In this document: positions 17,956-27,235 of the stretch, piece after piece
How the letters are laid out: each line of letters opens with the position of its first letter
Numbering within the stretch: position 1 is the first letter of the stretch
DNA from: Candidatus Halocynthiibacter alkanivorans
GTDB lineage: Bacteria > Pseudomonadota > Alphaproteobacteria > Rhodobacterales > Rhodobacteraceae
Length of the DNA: 64,000 nucleotides
Assembly (NCBI RefSeq): GCF_003333265.1
Contig: NZ_QOLB01000079.1
Coordinates: 62,001-126,000, forward strand
Reading direction: 5' to 3'
Notes under the pieces: model-generated
Told to the model about the DNA's origin: nothing
Databases searched by the model: none
Seen by the model: the letters and a program-made list of their open reading frames with translations, nothing else
Translations under genes and position numbers: made by a program

Positions 17956-18753
17956 ATGATCAGAGGTGTATTGCTTGATCTTTCCGGTGTGATCTACGTC
18001 GGCACTCATGTGTTGCCGGGCGCCAAAGATGCGCTGTCGCGCCTGCGCGATGCGGGGCTGGCAATCCGGTTTTTGACAAATTCGACGCGGGTGCCGAAAA
18101 AAGACATTCTGGCCCGCCTTCGCCAGATGGGGATTGTCATTGCCGGGGAGGAGCTGTTCACCCCCGCCGAAGTGGCGCGCGAATTGCTTGCCCACCGTAA
18201 ACGCTCCCCTCATCTGCTCATTCACCCGGATCTGATGGAAGATTTTCAAGGGCTGGCGGCGCATGCGGCCCGGGCGGTGGTGATTGGCGATGCCGGTCCA
18301 GCTTTCACCTTTGAGGCGCTGAATGCCGCATTCCGGGAACTGGTGGCGGGCGCGGATTTTCTGGCGCTGGCGTCAAACCGGTATTTCCGGGACGATGACG
18401 GCGGGCTCAGCCTGGACGCCGGCGCATTTGTAGCCGCACTGGAATTTGCCAGCCGCCGCCGCGCGGAAATCCTCGGCAAGCCGTCGGCCGGTTTTTTTGC
18501 CGCAGCCCTGGCCAGCATGAGCTGTGATGCCGCTGACGCAGTGATGATTGGCGATGATGCCGAGATGGATGTCTCTGGCGCGCTTGTGGCCGGGCTTGGC
18601 TGCGCGCTGCTGGTGCGCACCGGAAAATACCTGCCCGGTGCCGAGAAGGATGTTGACCCAGGGCCCACCGCGGTTGTGGATGATCTGCCGGCGGCGGTTC
18701 AATGGATCCTTGACCGAAGCGGGCAGGCGAGCCCCGGGGCGGCAAGGGCATGA
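17956..18753 (+). CDS. HAD superfamily (class IIA, HDHD2/LHPP-like) phosphatase
   Basis: 265 residues from ATG 17956; the frame is open upstream to 17800, but homology begins at MIRGVLLDLSGVIYVG. HAD motif I is DLSG, with Ser in place of the second Asp, as is normal in the HDHD2/LHPP subgroup. Motif II is FLTNSTR and motif III/IV is EILGKPSAGFF followed by IGDDAEMDVSGA. The IIA-type cap lies between motifs II and III. It probably dephosphorylates a small phospho-compound; the substrate is unknown. It is a single gene that is not obviously co-transcribed with the hydrolase upstream. Confidence 0.88.
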   Translation: MIRGVLLDLSGVIYVGTHVLPGAKDALSRLRDAGLAIRFLTNSTRVPKKDILARLRQMGIVIAGEELFTPAEVARELLAHRKRSPHLLIHPDLMEDFQGLAAHAARAVVIGDAGPAFTFEALNAAFRELVAGADFLALASNRYFRDDDGGLSLDAGAFVAALEFASRRRAEILGKPSAGFFAAALASMSCDAADAVMIGDDAEMDVSGALVAGLGCALLVRTGKYLPGAEKDVDPGPTAVVDDLPAAVQWILDRSGQASPGAARA

Positions 18754-18955
18754 CCGGTTAGGGCTGGTTGATAGTCGTCGCGATGCTGCACTCTATGGCG
18801 GAGAAGATATATTGCTCTGACGACGGACAGATGTCATCGGCGAGAAGTTTGGGAACGCGGCAAACTGGCATCCTCGGGGCTGGCCCGGCCTGTGGTTATG
18901 AGATCCGTTTCAGGTCGCTCGCTGATTGGGGACGCACAATTCCGCCGCTTGTCTG
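18754..18955. other. Convergent intergenic spacer
   Basis: About 200 bp between the HAD gene and the end of the minus-strand Mo-hydroxylase operon. No gene or clear terminator was seen. Confidence 0.4.
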
Positions 18956-21070
18956 TCAATCAGCGAATGCTTTTTGCATGATGGCGTCCGGGGTAAAAGG
19001 CATCCGGCGCATACGGATGCCGGTTGCATCGAAAACCGCATTGGCGATGGCGGCAATGGCAGGGCCGGGCGATGCCTCTCCGGCGCCGACGGATTTGTCT
19101 TCAGGCCGGTTCAGGATCGTTACATCAATCGTTGGGATATTGCCAAAACGGATCACCGGATAGCTGTCCCAGTCGCGTGACAGGATGCCGTCGCGGTCCC
19201 ATGTGACGGCCTCGTACAACGCCCAGCTGGCGGCCTGTATGAATCCCCCCTCCAACTGAGCGCTTAACCCCTCAGTATCGATCACCCTGCCTGCGTCGGC
19301 GACGATATTGGCCCTTGTCAGGTAGATATTTGCGCGATCATCGGTGTCGATATCTACGCAGATACCAACGCGGGTCATCTGATTTTTATATTGCGCATAT
19401 GCAATGCCGCGCCCGCCGGTTTCCGGCAGGTCCGGCAACAGCATTGTTTTGCGCTGCAGTTCGTCCAGCACGGCACGGTCGCGCGGGTCAGTCAAATAAG
19501 CTTTGCGAAAGGCAATCGGATCGGCGCCCTGGCCGCGCGCCAGTTCGTCCAGAAAACTTTCAAGGGCAAAAATATTGGCGGCGGCGCCCAAACATCGCAT
19601 TGCCGACGTGCGATGCGGCCCGCCCGTGACAAGATTTTTGACCAGACGTTTCTTGGGGAACGCGTAGATCGGATCAAGGTTGCGGTGGATGCCGGTGTGG
19701 CGGCCCATGTTGGGTTGCGGCGGCACAGGACCAATGGCATCGGCGCGAAGCCGGTTGGCAAGCAGTCTGGCAGGGCCGGCCCGGTTCGGACCCGGGCGGG
19801 GGCGCGCACCATGGGTGTCGCTGTAGGCCTCGGCAGAAAAGGCAGCAATTTTCCCGTCGGCGAGCTTTGCAGCAAGGTCGATGACCATAGCAGGGGCATA
19901 TGGCGCGTTGCTGTGTTCATCTTCGCGGCTCCATTTCAGCAGGATGGGCGTGTCGGGAAGCGCAATGGATATCAGGGCCGCCTCAAACGCGGCGTCATCT
20001 GCACCATTGTGGCCATAACATCCTGAGCCGGGCACATGGGTGATGTCGACTTGCCCGTGGCGCAGGCCCAGGCTGTCGGCAATACTGGTGCGCAAAGGAT
20101 AAATGCCCTGACTGTGGCAGTGTATCTTCAGTGTCTCTCCATCCCAATGCGCCATGGCGGCGGACGGGGCCAACGCACCATGCATCTGGTAGGGACGCTC
20201 GTAACGCGCATGCATGTCTGGTTTGGGCAGCGCGTCAGGCACGCCAGAGTTTTGCGGAACGCCATCGATGACTGGGAAACGGCTGGCGTTCGCGGTGACG
20301 AGCTGTGTGAAGACATCCGTTTCCGGCACGCCACCGCCCGGGTCCCAGCAGCAGGCTTTGGCCAGCTGAACTGACGCCTGAACCAGCGGCCATTCCTGCG
20401 ACCCGGCGATGGCCAGGAAACTGCCGTCCCGGATGATGTGCAGGCCCTCAACTCTCGACCGGTCGGTGGTTTTCAGCTCGATGCGGTCCAGCCGTGCGCG
20501 GGCATGAGGTGGGTGTATGGTCCTGGCGTGTAACATGCCCGGCGCTTCAAGGTCATGAACAAACGTGAATCGTCCCAGTACCATCTCTGACAAGCCCCGC
20601 ATGGCCGGTTTCGCAACAGTACCCGGCGGGCGCGTCAAAAATGGTGCATGCCGGTCGATTTCGGTGTCCGCGGGCACCTCGTCGATTAAGTTGAGGACGG
20701 AGATCTGGCGGTTGCTGCCCGGAACTCGCAGAACGCCACCGCTAATCCGCCAGTCTTTTGGCGCGCCGCCCAACCGTGACACGGCGAGCGCAATCAGCCG
20801 GGCCCGCAGCGTGGCCGCGGCGCAGCGGACCGCATGTCCCGATTGTTCGATGGAATTACTGCCCGAGGTCATGCCCTCGTCAGGCGCGCGGCTGGTGCGC
20901 ACCGGGGCGATGTCGATCTGGTCCGGTGGAATGGTCAGTTCTTCATGCGCGATCTCCGTCAACGCGGTCGATATTCTCTGACCGATATCGACTTTTCCGG
21001 TATGGACCAGCAAGCGCCCATCGCGTGTAGTGATCCAGTCAGCGATCAGGGGATAAGCATCAATGCTCAC
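18956..21070 (-). CDS. Molybdopterin-binding subunit of an IorB-type xanthine dehydrogenase-family hydroxylase
   Basis: 704 residues from a GTG at 21070 that overlaps the stop of the 2Fe-2S gene (GTGA). The frame is open further upstream but is non-homologous there. The fold begins with the IorB-like segment WITTRDGRLLVHTGKVDIGQ. Later come the cofactor-contact region TGGPHRTSAMRCLGAA and, near the C-terminus, GAGEASPGPAIAAIANAV with the catalytic Glu. There is no Tat or Sec signal, so the complex should be cytoplasmic, unlike the second hydroxylase at 41.4 kb. It would hydroxylate a heteroaromatic ring or oxidise an aldehyde with its 2Fe-2S partner. It is the last gene of the ten-gene operon. 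Confidence 0.88.
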   Translation of the reverse strand: MSIDAYPLIADWITTRDGRLLVHTGKVDIGQRISTALTEIAHEELTIPPDQIDIAPVRTSRAPDEGMTSGSNSIEQSGHAVRCAAATLRARLIALAVSRLGGAPKDWRISGGVLRVPGSNRQISVLNLIDEVPADTEIDRHAPFLTRPPGTVAKPAMRGLSEMVLGRFTFVHDLEAPGMLHARTIHPPHARARLDRIELKTTDRSRVEGLHIIRDGSFLAIAGSQEWPLVQASVQLAKACCWDPGGGVPETDVFTQLVTANASRFPVIDGVPQNSGVPDALPKPDMHARYERPYQMHGALAPSAAMAHWDGETLKIHCHSQGIYPLRTSIADSLGLRHGQVDITHVPGSGCYGHNGADDAAFEAALISIALPDTPILLKWSREDEHSNAPYAPAMVIDLAAKLADGKIAAFSAEAYSDTHGARPRPGPNRAGPARLLANRLRADAIGPVPPQPNMGRHTGIHRNLDPIYAFPKKRLVKNLVTGGPHRTSAMRCLGAAANIFALESFLDELARGQGADPIAFRKAYLTDPRDRAVLDELQRKTMLLPDLPETGGRGIAYAQYKNQMTRVGICVDIDTDDRANIYLTRANIVADAGRVIDTEGLSAQLEGGFIQAASWALYEAVTWDRDGILSRDWDSYPVIRFGNIPTIDVTILNRPEDKSVGAGEASPGPAIAAIANAVFDATGIRMRRMPFTPDAIMQKAFAD

Positions 21071-21522
21071 GATCGTGCCGCCTGATCCACAGCTTTCAAC
21101 ACTCTGGGATGCGATCCGCAGCGGCAAAGATGTGGCGACAAAGCGGTGGTCACTGCGGCGCGGTCAGGTGCCGCATCCCGGTGCAGCAGTGCGGTTGTCG
21201 CGACGATAAGACCCGCTGTGCAATAGCCGCATTGCGCCGCCGAAAACTCAACGAATGCCGCTTGAACGCGGCGGCCCAATGCGCTGTTGCCAATTCCCTC
21301 AATGGTGGTGATTTCACGGCCCGCAAAAGCCTGCGCCGCTGTCACACAGGACATTTCCACCTTGCCATCGACCAGCACAGCGCAGGCGCCGCATTGTTCC
21401 AGCCCGCAGCCCAGCTTGCTGCCCTTCAGTTTCAACTCGTCACGCAGCACATAGATCAACGGCGTTCCGGGATCTGATGAGACCCCGTAGGTCTTGCCAT
21501 TGATGTGCAACTTCAGTGTCAC
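21067..21522 (-). CDS. 2Fe-2S subunit of the IorA-type Mo hydroxylase
   Basis: 151 residues from the GTG at 21522, which overlaps the OsmC stop by 4 bp; a GTG at 21540 is possible but would overlap more. The plant-type ferredoxin cluster ligands are C39, C44, C47 and C59 (GCGLEQCGAC). The second cluster uses C98, C101, C133 and C135 (QCGYC and LCRC). It transfers electrons from the Mo subunit encoded immediately downstream. In IorAB-type enzymes the acceptor is a cytochrome or other membrane carrier rather than FAD, which agrees with the lack of an FAD subunit gene. Confidence 0.92.
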   Translation of the reverse strand: MTLKLHINGKTYGVSSDPGTPLIYVLRDELKLKGSKLGCGLEQCGACAVLVDGKVEMSCVTAAQAFAGREITTIEGIGNSALGRRVQAAFVEFSAAQCGYCTAGLIVATTALLHRDAAPDRAAVTTALSPHLCRCGSHPRVLKAVDQAARS

Positions 21523-21998
21523 GGTGTCACGCGCTCCCACCGGACAACGATGTTGACATCTGCCGACCTGAACAGGTTCATCACCGGGCAGCGGTATTCG
21601 ACATTCCGGGTCAGCCGCTCAAACCGGTCCTGGGTTTCGTCCGTGTGGACCCGGATACGCAGTTTGACCCAGTTAAAATAGGGTCGAACGCCAACGACGC
21701 CGCGGGAACCGCGCTGGTCGACCTCGCCATCAGCTTCCATATCCACGGCTGTGTAGGAAAATTGCATCGCCTCGGCGCAACGGTTGATGATGACACCTTC
21801 ACAGCCCAGCAGCGAAGAGAGCGCCATTTCCAGTGGCGTCGGTCCGGTGTTGGTGCCTTTTTCATCCGTGATGAGTACGTGATCCCGTACCATCATCACA
21901 GAGCGGGTCGAGGCCTCGTTGCGTGCACTCACGCGACGAATGCCAAGTGCCTTTTTGCCGGGATCGACACCAGGGGGCAGCAGGTCCGGTTCACTCAT
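21519..21998 (-). CDS. OsmC-family protein
   Basis: 159 residues. The two redox cysteines typical of OsmC/Ohr-like proteins are present, in SLLGCEGVIINRCAEAM and in NVEYRCPVMNLFRSADV. OsmC proteins act as thiol peroxidases or have less defined roles inside catabolic operons. The start overlaps the LVIVD gene by 4 bp (ATGA) and the end overlaps the 2Fe-2S gene (GTGA), so it is translationally embedded. A dedicated function in this pathway, such as protecting or maturing the hydroxylase, is inference. Confidence 0.88.
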   Translation of the reverse strand: MSEPDLLPPGVDPGKKALGIRRVSARNEASTRSVMMVRDHVLITDEKGTNTGPTPLEMALSSLLGCEGVIINRCAEAMQFSYTAVDMEADGEVDQRGSRGVVGVRPYFNWVKLRIRVHTDETQDRFERLTRNVEYRCPVMNLFRSADVNIVVRWERVTP

Positions 21999-23263
21999 CG
22001 CGGTATTTCCAAAATATCCAGACCGTTGTTGCGGTCGAGCAAATAGATCCGCCCGGCGTCATCCACGTCGACATCATTGGATTGCGCCGGTCCGCCGGGC
22101 CCCGGTTCCGGGATGAAATGCGCCACTTCCACAGGCTGCATGGGATCGGCAAGATCCAGCACCCGCAAGCCGCCGGCAAACCAGGTGGCATAGACCAGCG
22201 TGCAGTCGAGCTTTTCGCGGAACTGATGCGCCCCGAACCGAACCCCGTCCTGTCCGGCCCACGGGCTGGCGCGCTCAGACAGGTCCCAGGCCGCGACGGG
22301 CACCATATTGCCGATATCGGTGACATCAAGGATCCAGATAAACGCATGCAACCGGCCAGGTGAATGATTGTGCTCCTCATCAATGGCGACGGCGTAACGG
22401 CGGCCGCCAATGGTCTGTTCCAGCGGCATGACGGTATGGGTCGGTTCCGGAATGGCGGGCGGGAAACGATAACTTCCCTTCACCTTCGGCGCAGTCAGAT
22501 CGCGGGCATCCAGCACCCGAAAGCCAGCATGCCAGACCGCGGCCCATAACTCGTCACCACAGCGCATGGCATGGTGCAGGCGCACGCCGTAGCCGTCCCA
22601 GGTCGGGGTCTCTCCACCCGCAATGTGCTGACCGGGCAGGTGCCAGCGTGAGATTTCGACCGGGGCGGAGGGATTGGTGATGTCGTATGTGACGAGGATA
22701 TTGCCGATATACCCCTTCATCTCGGTCGAGATATAGGCGTGGCTTTTGTCCATGTCGAACCGGTGGACGCCAAACCCGTGTGTCCTGACATAAGACAGCA
22801 GCCTTGGCCGGGTCTTGTCCTTGATATCCCAGACCCGGAAACCGCCACTGTCATAGCCACGCTCTTGCGCGTCCTCCAGCACCGCGATGTCAGCGGGCTC
22901 CACCCCCAGTTGCGCGGCAATCTCCGCATCGGATGACCCAGCCCCCAGCCTGGCGCGCACTTCGGCGATCTTTGCGCCTTTTCGCAGGAAATGCCTTTGG
23001 TCCTGTTCGACATTGGTGATCATGATGTCACCGCAGACGCGAACCTTGTGAGTATGGGACAGCCCGTCAGGCGGAGGCACATGCGCCACCACCGTTGGGT
23101 TGGCCGGGTCGCCGATGTCAATAATGGACGTGCCCATCGGTGGTTTCATATGACCAATATAGGCATAACCATCTTGCACGACGATCTGGCCGCCGCCTGC
23201 AATATCCAGATGGCCCAGCTGGCGGATGTTCCGCATCAGCTCGTATTCGATTTCCTGTCTCAT
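21995..23263 (-). CDS. LVIVD-repeat beta-propeller protein
   Basis: 422 residues. Repeated blades of the LVIVD type are visible, such as GTSIIDIGDPANPTVVAHV, GGFRVWDIKDKTRPRLLSYV, FRVLDARDLTAPKVKGSYRF and GLRVLDLADPMQPVEVAHF. An unusual charged helical insert (RKGAKIAEVRARLGAGSS to EDAQERGYDSGG, about residues 95-142) interrupts the propeller. There is no signal peptide, so it should be cytoplasmic, whereas many LVIVD proteins are surface-located. The function is unknown. Its position between the transporter and the hydroxylase suggests an enzyme or scaffold in the same pathway. The start overlaps the TctA stop by one base. Confidence 0.85.
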   Translation of the reverse strand: MRQEIEYELMRNIRQLGHLDIAGGGQIVVQDGYAYIGHMKPPMGTSIIDIGDPANPTVVAHVPPPDGLSHTHKVRVCGDIMITNVEQDQRHFLRKGAKIAEVRARLGAGSSDAEIAAQLGVEPADIAVLEDAQERGYDSGGFRVWDIKDKTRPRLLSYVRTHGFGVHRFDMDKSHAYISTEMKGYIGNILVTYDITNPSAPVEISRWHLPGQHIAGGETPTWDGYGVRLHHAMRCGDELWAAVWHAGFRVLDARDLTAPKVKGSYRFPPAIPEPTHTVMPLEQTIGGRRYAVAIDEEHNHSPGRLHAFIWILDVTDIGNMVPVAAWDLSERASPWAGQDGVRFGAHQFREKLDCTLVYATWFAGGLRVLDLADPMQPVEVAHFIPEPGPGGPAQSNDVDVDDAGRIYLLDRNNGLDILEIPR

Positions 23264-24789
23264 TATCCCACCAACTTTCGCTGTTGTCCCATCAATTCCC
23301 GCCGCTTGCGCCGCCAGTCAAACACCGCTGGCAGCACCAGCGAAAAAAACAGAGCGACCCACAATACGTTGCCCAGTTTTGAGGAAAACAGCGTCATGAT
23401 ATCGCCGTCTGATTTCTTCAGCGCCAGCAGGAAGTACCGTTCCAGCAGCGGCCCGAGAATGACCCCGATCAGGATCGCGGCGACATGATAGCCAGTGCGC
23501 CGGGCGATATAACCCAACAGGCCAAACCCCAGGGCAAGATACATGTCGAACATATACTCGCGCGGCACGAAACCGCCGACCAGCGTGAAGGAGATGATCA
23601 TTGGCGCCAGATAGATCGTAGGAATGGTGGTGACGTGGCTCATATACCGGCTGAGCGGCAGGATGGTCAGGAACATCAGCAGATATGCGACCGCCATTGC
23701 CATGAACATGCCGTAGCCGATCTCGGGCTGGGTCTCAAACAGCGACGGCCCGAAACTGACGCCATGGTACTGCATCACCACCAGCATAATCGCCGCAGTG
23801 GCACCGCCCGGAATGCCAAGCACCAGCAAGGGCACCAGGGTTCCGGACGTCACCCCATTATTGGCAGATTCCGGTGCGATCAGACCCTGGGGATGACCGG
23901 TGCCATACAGCTCTGGAGTTTTGGACAGGGACCGCGACTGTTGATAGGCGACAAAACTTGCAATTGATGCGCCAGCACCGGGGATCACCCCGATAATCAG
24001 CCCGATGACCGAGGTCCAGACGATGTGCCACCAGTGCCGCAATGCAATCCGCACACCCTCAAACGTGTCGTGCCAGCTGCCCGTTTTGACATCACCCTCG
24101 TGGCTGACAATCACTCTCTTTTCGATAATGATGAAAGCTTCGGAAACAGCGAACAGACCGACCAGCGCAGGGATCAAAGGGACCCCGTCGTAAAGCTCCA
24201 GAAACCCGAATGTTCCACGCGGCGTTGCATAGACCACATCCGTGCCAATCGACCCTATCATCAGTCCCAAAAAGCCCGCGATCAGGCCCTTGAGCATATC
24301 CTGCGAGGCAATCGAGGCGATCAGAGAGATGCCGAACAGCATGACCACGATCATTTCGACCGAATGCATATAGAACCCGACCCGCGCCAGAAGCGGCATC
24401 GTCGCCAAAGCAATCAGCGTGGTCAGCAGCCCGCCGATGCTTGAAGAAACGAACGAGATTGCCAGCGCCTGCTGACCTTTGCCCGCCTTGGCCATCGGAT
24501 ACCCGTCAAGCGGCGTCGCCGCCGCGCCTGCGGTCCCGGGGATATTGACCAGAATGGCGGGGATGCCGGCGCCCATCCGTGCCGCGCAATAGAGCGTCAC
24601 CATGAAGACCAGGCCCGTCTGCAGGTCCATCGCCAGCGTTAGTGGCATCAGAATGATGATCGTATTGGCAGCGGAAAACCCCGGAATTCCGCCGACGATC
24701 AAGCCCAGGAAAATTGTTGGGATAATCACCCACCAGTAGCCGATTGTATCGATGAATACTTCGAACAGTATTGTGGTCGTTTCACCCAT
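23263..24789 (-). CDS. tctA: Tripartite tricarboxylate transporter, large membrane subunit TctA
   Basis: 508 residues with about eleven or twelve membrane spans. The TctA signatures are present (VGGIPGFSAANTIIILMPLT near the N-terminus and GVIPGAGASIASFVAYQQSR mid-protein). It forms the substrate channel with TctB and is driven by an ion gradient; TctC delivers the ligand. Its start overlaps the TctB stop by 8 bp. The cargo is probably a carboxylated aromatic or heteroaromatic acid, judged from the catabolic genes in the operon. Confidence 0.95.
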   Translation of the reverse strand: MGETTTILFEVFIDTIGYWWVIIPTIFLGLIVGGIPGFSAANTIIILMPLTLAMDLQTGLVFMVTLYCAARMGAGIPAILVNIPGTAGAAATPLDGYPMAKAGKGQQALAISFVSSSIGGLLTTLIALATMPLLARVGFYMHSVEMIVVMLFGISLIASIASQDMLKGLIAGFLGLMIGSIGTDVVYATPRGTFGFLELYDGVPLIPALVGLFAVSEAFIIIEKRVIVSHEGDVKTGSWHDTFEGVRIALRHWWHIVWTSVIGLIIGVIPGAGASIASFVAYQQSRSLSKTPELYGTGHPQGLIAPESANNGVTSGTLVPLLVLGIPGGATAAIMLVVMQYHGVSFGPSLFETQPEIGYGMFMAMAVAYLLMFLTILPLSRYMSHVTTIPTIYLAPMIISFTLVGGFVPREYMFDMYLALGFGLLGYIARRTGYHVAAILIGVILGPLLERYFLLALKKSDGDIMTLFSSKLGNVLWVALFFSLVLPAVFDWRRKRRELMGQQRKLVG

Positions 24790-25294
24790 TTCCCAGCACC
24801 GCCTTCATTGTGATCTCGAACCAGCCGCGCGGAAACCGGGTGTCAAAAGCCCAGATGAATATGGCCCAGCCGCCAAGCGCCATCGCTGCCGAAATCAGCG
24901 TGATGAAGACCGGGCGCTTGCCCCTGGACAGGATGATCATACTGAGCGCAAGGAACAGGAACGTCGTCAGCGTAAAACCAAACCGGCCGATAAATACGCT
25001 GTACCCGACTGTGGCCATCAGCAAGCCGATCCGGCCTGTTGTTATATCCTCGCGGCTGAACAGGTTGCCAAATCCCAGCGTGGCCTTCCCGTCGCGCAGC
25101 CAGAAAATGCACCGCAGGATAAAGATGCCGCAGACCAGAAGAAGGATGCCGCCGACTGCGAATGCACTCACCTGAGCCGTCCAGGGTGAATTCCAGATCG
25201 TGCTGAAGAAATAAAGCGTGAAAGCAATCGCGAGCACCGGGATCACCAGCTCGCCGCCTAGCTGGCGACCTGCTTCGTTGCGTTCTGTGGCCAT
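24782..25294 (-). CDS. tctB: Tripartite tricarboxylate transporter, small membrane subunit TctB
   Basis: 170 residues from ATG 25294, preceded by GGAAGG; the frame is open upstream but without homology. It has four predicted membrane spans (VIPVLAIAFTLYFFSTIW, VGGILLLVCGIFILRCIFWL, TVGYSVFIGRFGFTLTTFLF, ISAAMALGGWAIFIWAF), as expected for TctB. It pairs with TctA in the inner membrane. Confidence 0.9.
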   Translation of the reverse strand: MATERNEAGRQLGGELVIPVLAIAFTLYFFSTIWNSPWTAQVSAFAVGGILLLVCGIFILRCIFWLRDGKATLGFGNLFSREDITTGRIGLLMATVGYSVFIGRFGFTLTTFLFLALSMIILSRGKRPVFITLISAAMALGGWAIFIWAFDTRFPRGWFEITMKAVLGNG

Positions 25295-25335
25295 TATGCG
25301 CCCTTCCAACCTTGGAAAAATGTTTGTGAATTGGA

Positions 25336-25354
25336 CGGCGGGACTGTCCCGCCG
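25336..25354 (-). terminator. Hairpin between tctC and tctB
   Basis: CGGCGGGA (25336-25343) and TCCCGCCG (25347-25354) form a perfect 8-bp stem with a CTG/CAG loop. There is no U-tract. Such stems after a binding-protein gene usually protect the upstream mRNA or partly attenuate transcription, so that TctC is made in excess over TctB and TctA. Confidence 0.6.
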
Positions 25355-25368
25355 CTCCAAAAACCGCC

Positions 25369-26364
25369 TTATGCGCCGCTCAGAAGAGGTTTGTATTTTG
25401 CGCCAAGCTCGAGCATCGCAGTCATGAACGCACCGCATTCCTCAACGCCGCCGTAGTTCAGGTATTCCGGCGTGCCTTTTGATGCGATATAGGCTTCCAA
25501 AAGCGCCGGATCATCGAACGTGGCCTTAAATGTCGATGTCAGCGTTTCAAACCTTTCCGGGAAGTCATCGGCGGCTTTTTTGTGAATCGCAAAGGCGCGG
25601 CTCGACAACATTTCAGGCAGATCGGTCCCGTAAACGTCATTCATGCCAGGCGCATTGTGCAGCCGCTCACCGACCCGGTTTTCACCAAAGACCAGCAACG
25701 TCTTGACCGCTTCGCCTGCCGCAATAACCGACCCTGAAGTCAGCACCGAGAAATCAACCTCGCCCGTGACCGCGCCGGCGACAGTGTTCTTGCCACCCGA
25801 CAGGGGGATCAGGTTAAAGTCGGCACCGGTTTCTTCACCCAGGGCCAGCAGACCTATAGAGGCCGGATGTGCCATGCGGCTGGTGCCAACATTCAGGCGG
25901 CGCTTCTTGCCTTCGGCGATGACGTCATCGAGCGTCTTCAACGGGCTTTCGACACCGACAAACAGGCAACCCGGATCCGTGTCCACGCGGCCAAAGTAGA
26001 AATAATCGTTCACATCAAAGCTGGGCGCCTGCATGGCCCAGTTCAGGACTTCGGGGCCCATATTTCCGAAGATCAGGCTATAAGCATCCGGCGCTTTCTT
26101 ACCCATATACACTTCATAGCCGACCCGGCCCGACGCGCCCGGGAAAAAACCCGGCTCAAAATCTGCGTTGAGTTTATTTTTCCAGATGCTGGTGAACGCC
26201 CGGAAATTCCGGTCCGCACCACCGCCTTCACGTGTCGGAATTATCACGCCGATATTGCGGTCAGGATAGCCGGCGGCACGGGCAATCTGTGGCGCCGCCA
26301 GCGCAATGCCAGTAGCCACAGCACTTGTTCCCAGGAAAGTGCGACGGTTCAATGTTCGTTTCAT
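25369..26364 (-). CDS. tctC: Tripartite tricarboxylate transporter substrate-binding protein TctC
   Basis: 331 residues from ATG 26364 (AGGAG ribosome-binding site at good spacing; the ATG two codons earlier is too close). The signal peptide carries a twin-arginine-like motif (NRRTFLGTSAVATGIALAAP) and an AxA-type cleavage site (QIARAAG). The mature part shows the Bug/TctC fold features, including NIGVIIPTREGGGADRNF. It captures a carboxylate in the periplasm for TctA/B. It is separated from tctB by a 74-bp gap that contains a hairpin. Confidence 0.9.
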   Translation of the reverse strand: MKRTLNRRTFLGTSAVATGIALAAPQIARAAGYPDRNIGVIIPTREGGGADRNFRAFTSIWKNKLNADFEPGFFPGASGRVGYEVYMGKKAPDAYSLIFGNMGPEVLNWAMQAPSFDVNDYFYFGRVDTDPGCLFVGVESPLKTLDDVIAEGKKRRLNVGTSRMAHPASIGLLALGEETGADFNLIPLSGGKNTVAGAVTGEVDFSVLTSGSVIAAGEAVKTLLVFGENRVGERLHNAPGMNDVYGTDLPEMLSSRAFAIHKKAADDFPERFETLTSTFKATFDDPALLEAYIASKGTPEYLNYGGVEECGAFMTAMLELGAKYKPLLSGA

Positions 26365-26454
26365 AATCATGGTCTCCTCCCAGTCTTATTCTTGAGTTGC
26401 GCAGATATTTGTTCCCCCGCGCGGTTTGCGCATTTGCCATACGGGGTTTGCAAC

Positions 26455-27234
26455 TTATCCGGCTCCCTCCTGGACCGAGCGGGCAATAAACAAGGCGTTT
26501 CCCCCGGCATAGATCAACCGCAGTGCCAACAAGGTGAGAGTGATATTAAGGGCGAGGCCAAAATGTTTTTCGTCTATGCGCGTCAGGACCATCCGTCCGG
26601 CAAACGTGCCCAGAACTCCAAAAGCGACCAGCAACGCGATCAGTCCCGCCCATGCTGAAAAGGCAAAGCCTAGAAAACCAAAAGCTATGGTTTTGAGCAG
26701 ATGTTGCACCGTCATCAACATCGCATGGGTGGCGACATAGCTGTGACGCTCAAATTTCTGGGCCTTCACATAGGTCGCGACGAAGGGCCCGGTGCCCCCA
26801 AAAAACATCGTCAGAAAACTGGAAAAAACGCCCGTGACCATGCCCGAGCGGCGCAAAAACTCCGGTGGCTTTGACAATACTGACCACAGGATAAAACCGC
26901 CGACGCCGATCTGGATCCAGCCCGCATGCAATTGCACGACGAGTGATCCGCCCAGTAATATGCCGGCCACGGCCCCGACACTAAATCCGCCCAGAAGGTC
27001 AAGCCGCATGTATTTCAGCAGCAGCGCCGCGCGGCCGGTGTTTGAGCCCAGCTGCACCAGCCCGTGCACTGGCACGATGGCCGCTGCGGGCAACAATGTT
27101 GCAAGCACCGCCAGCATCACCGCGCCGCCGCCAATGCCGAACGCCACGGTGATGAACGAACTGGCAAAACTGACCGCCAGCAGCGTCGCTGCGATTGGCC
27201 ATCCCAGCCCGGCATGCAGCGCGTCCATCAGCAT
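26455..27234 (-). CDS. TauE/SafE-family membrane transporter
   Basis: 259 residues from ATG 27234 (or ATG 27228), just after the decarboxylase stop; the long upstream frame is a shadow of that gene. About eight hydrophobic segments are present, including the family's N-terminal repeat ITVAFGIGGGAVMLAVLATL and the second repeat TGVFSSFLTMFFGGTGPFVA. TauE/SafE proteins export or import sulfite and organosulfonates or other small anions. Here it may move a pathway product or a second substrate. It is co-directional and tightly spaced in the operon. Confidence 0.9.
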   Translation of the reverse strand: MLMDALHAGLGWPIAATLLAVSFASSFITVAFGIGGGAVMLAVLATLLPAAAIVPVHGLVQLGSNTGRAALLLKYMRLDLLGGFSVGAVAGILLGGSLVVQLHAGWIQIGVGGFILWSVLSKPPEFLRRSGMVTGVFSSFLTMFFGGTGPFVATYVKAQKFERHSYVATHAMLMTVQHLLKTIAFGFLGFAFSAWAGLIALLVAFGVLGTFAGRMVLTRIDEKHFGLALNITLTLLALRLIYAGGNALFIARSVQEGAG

Positions 27235-27235
27235 C

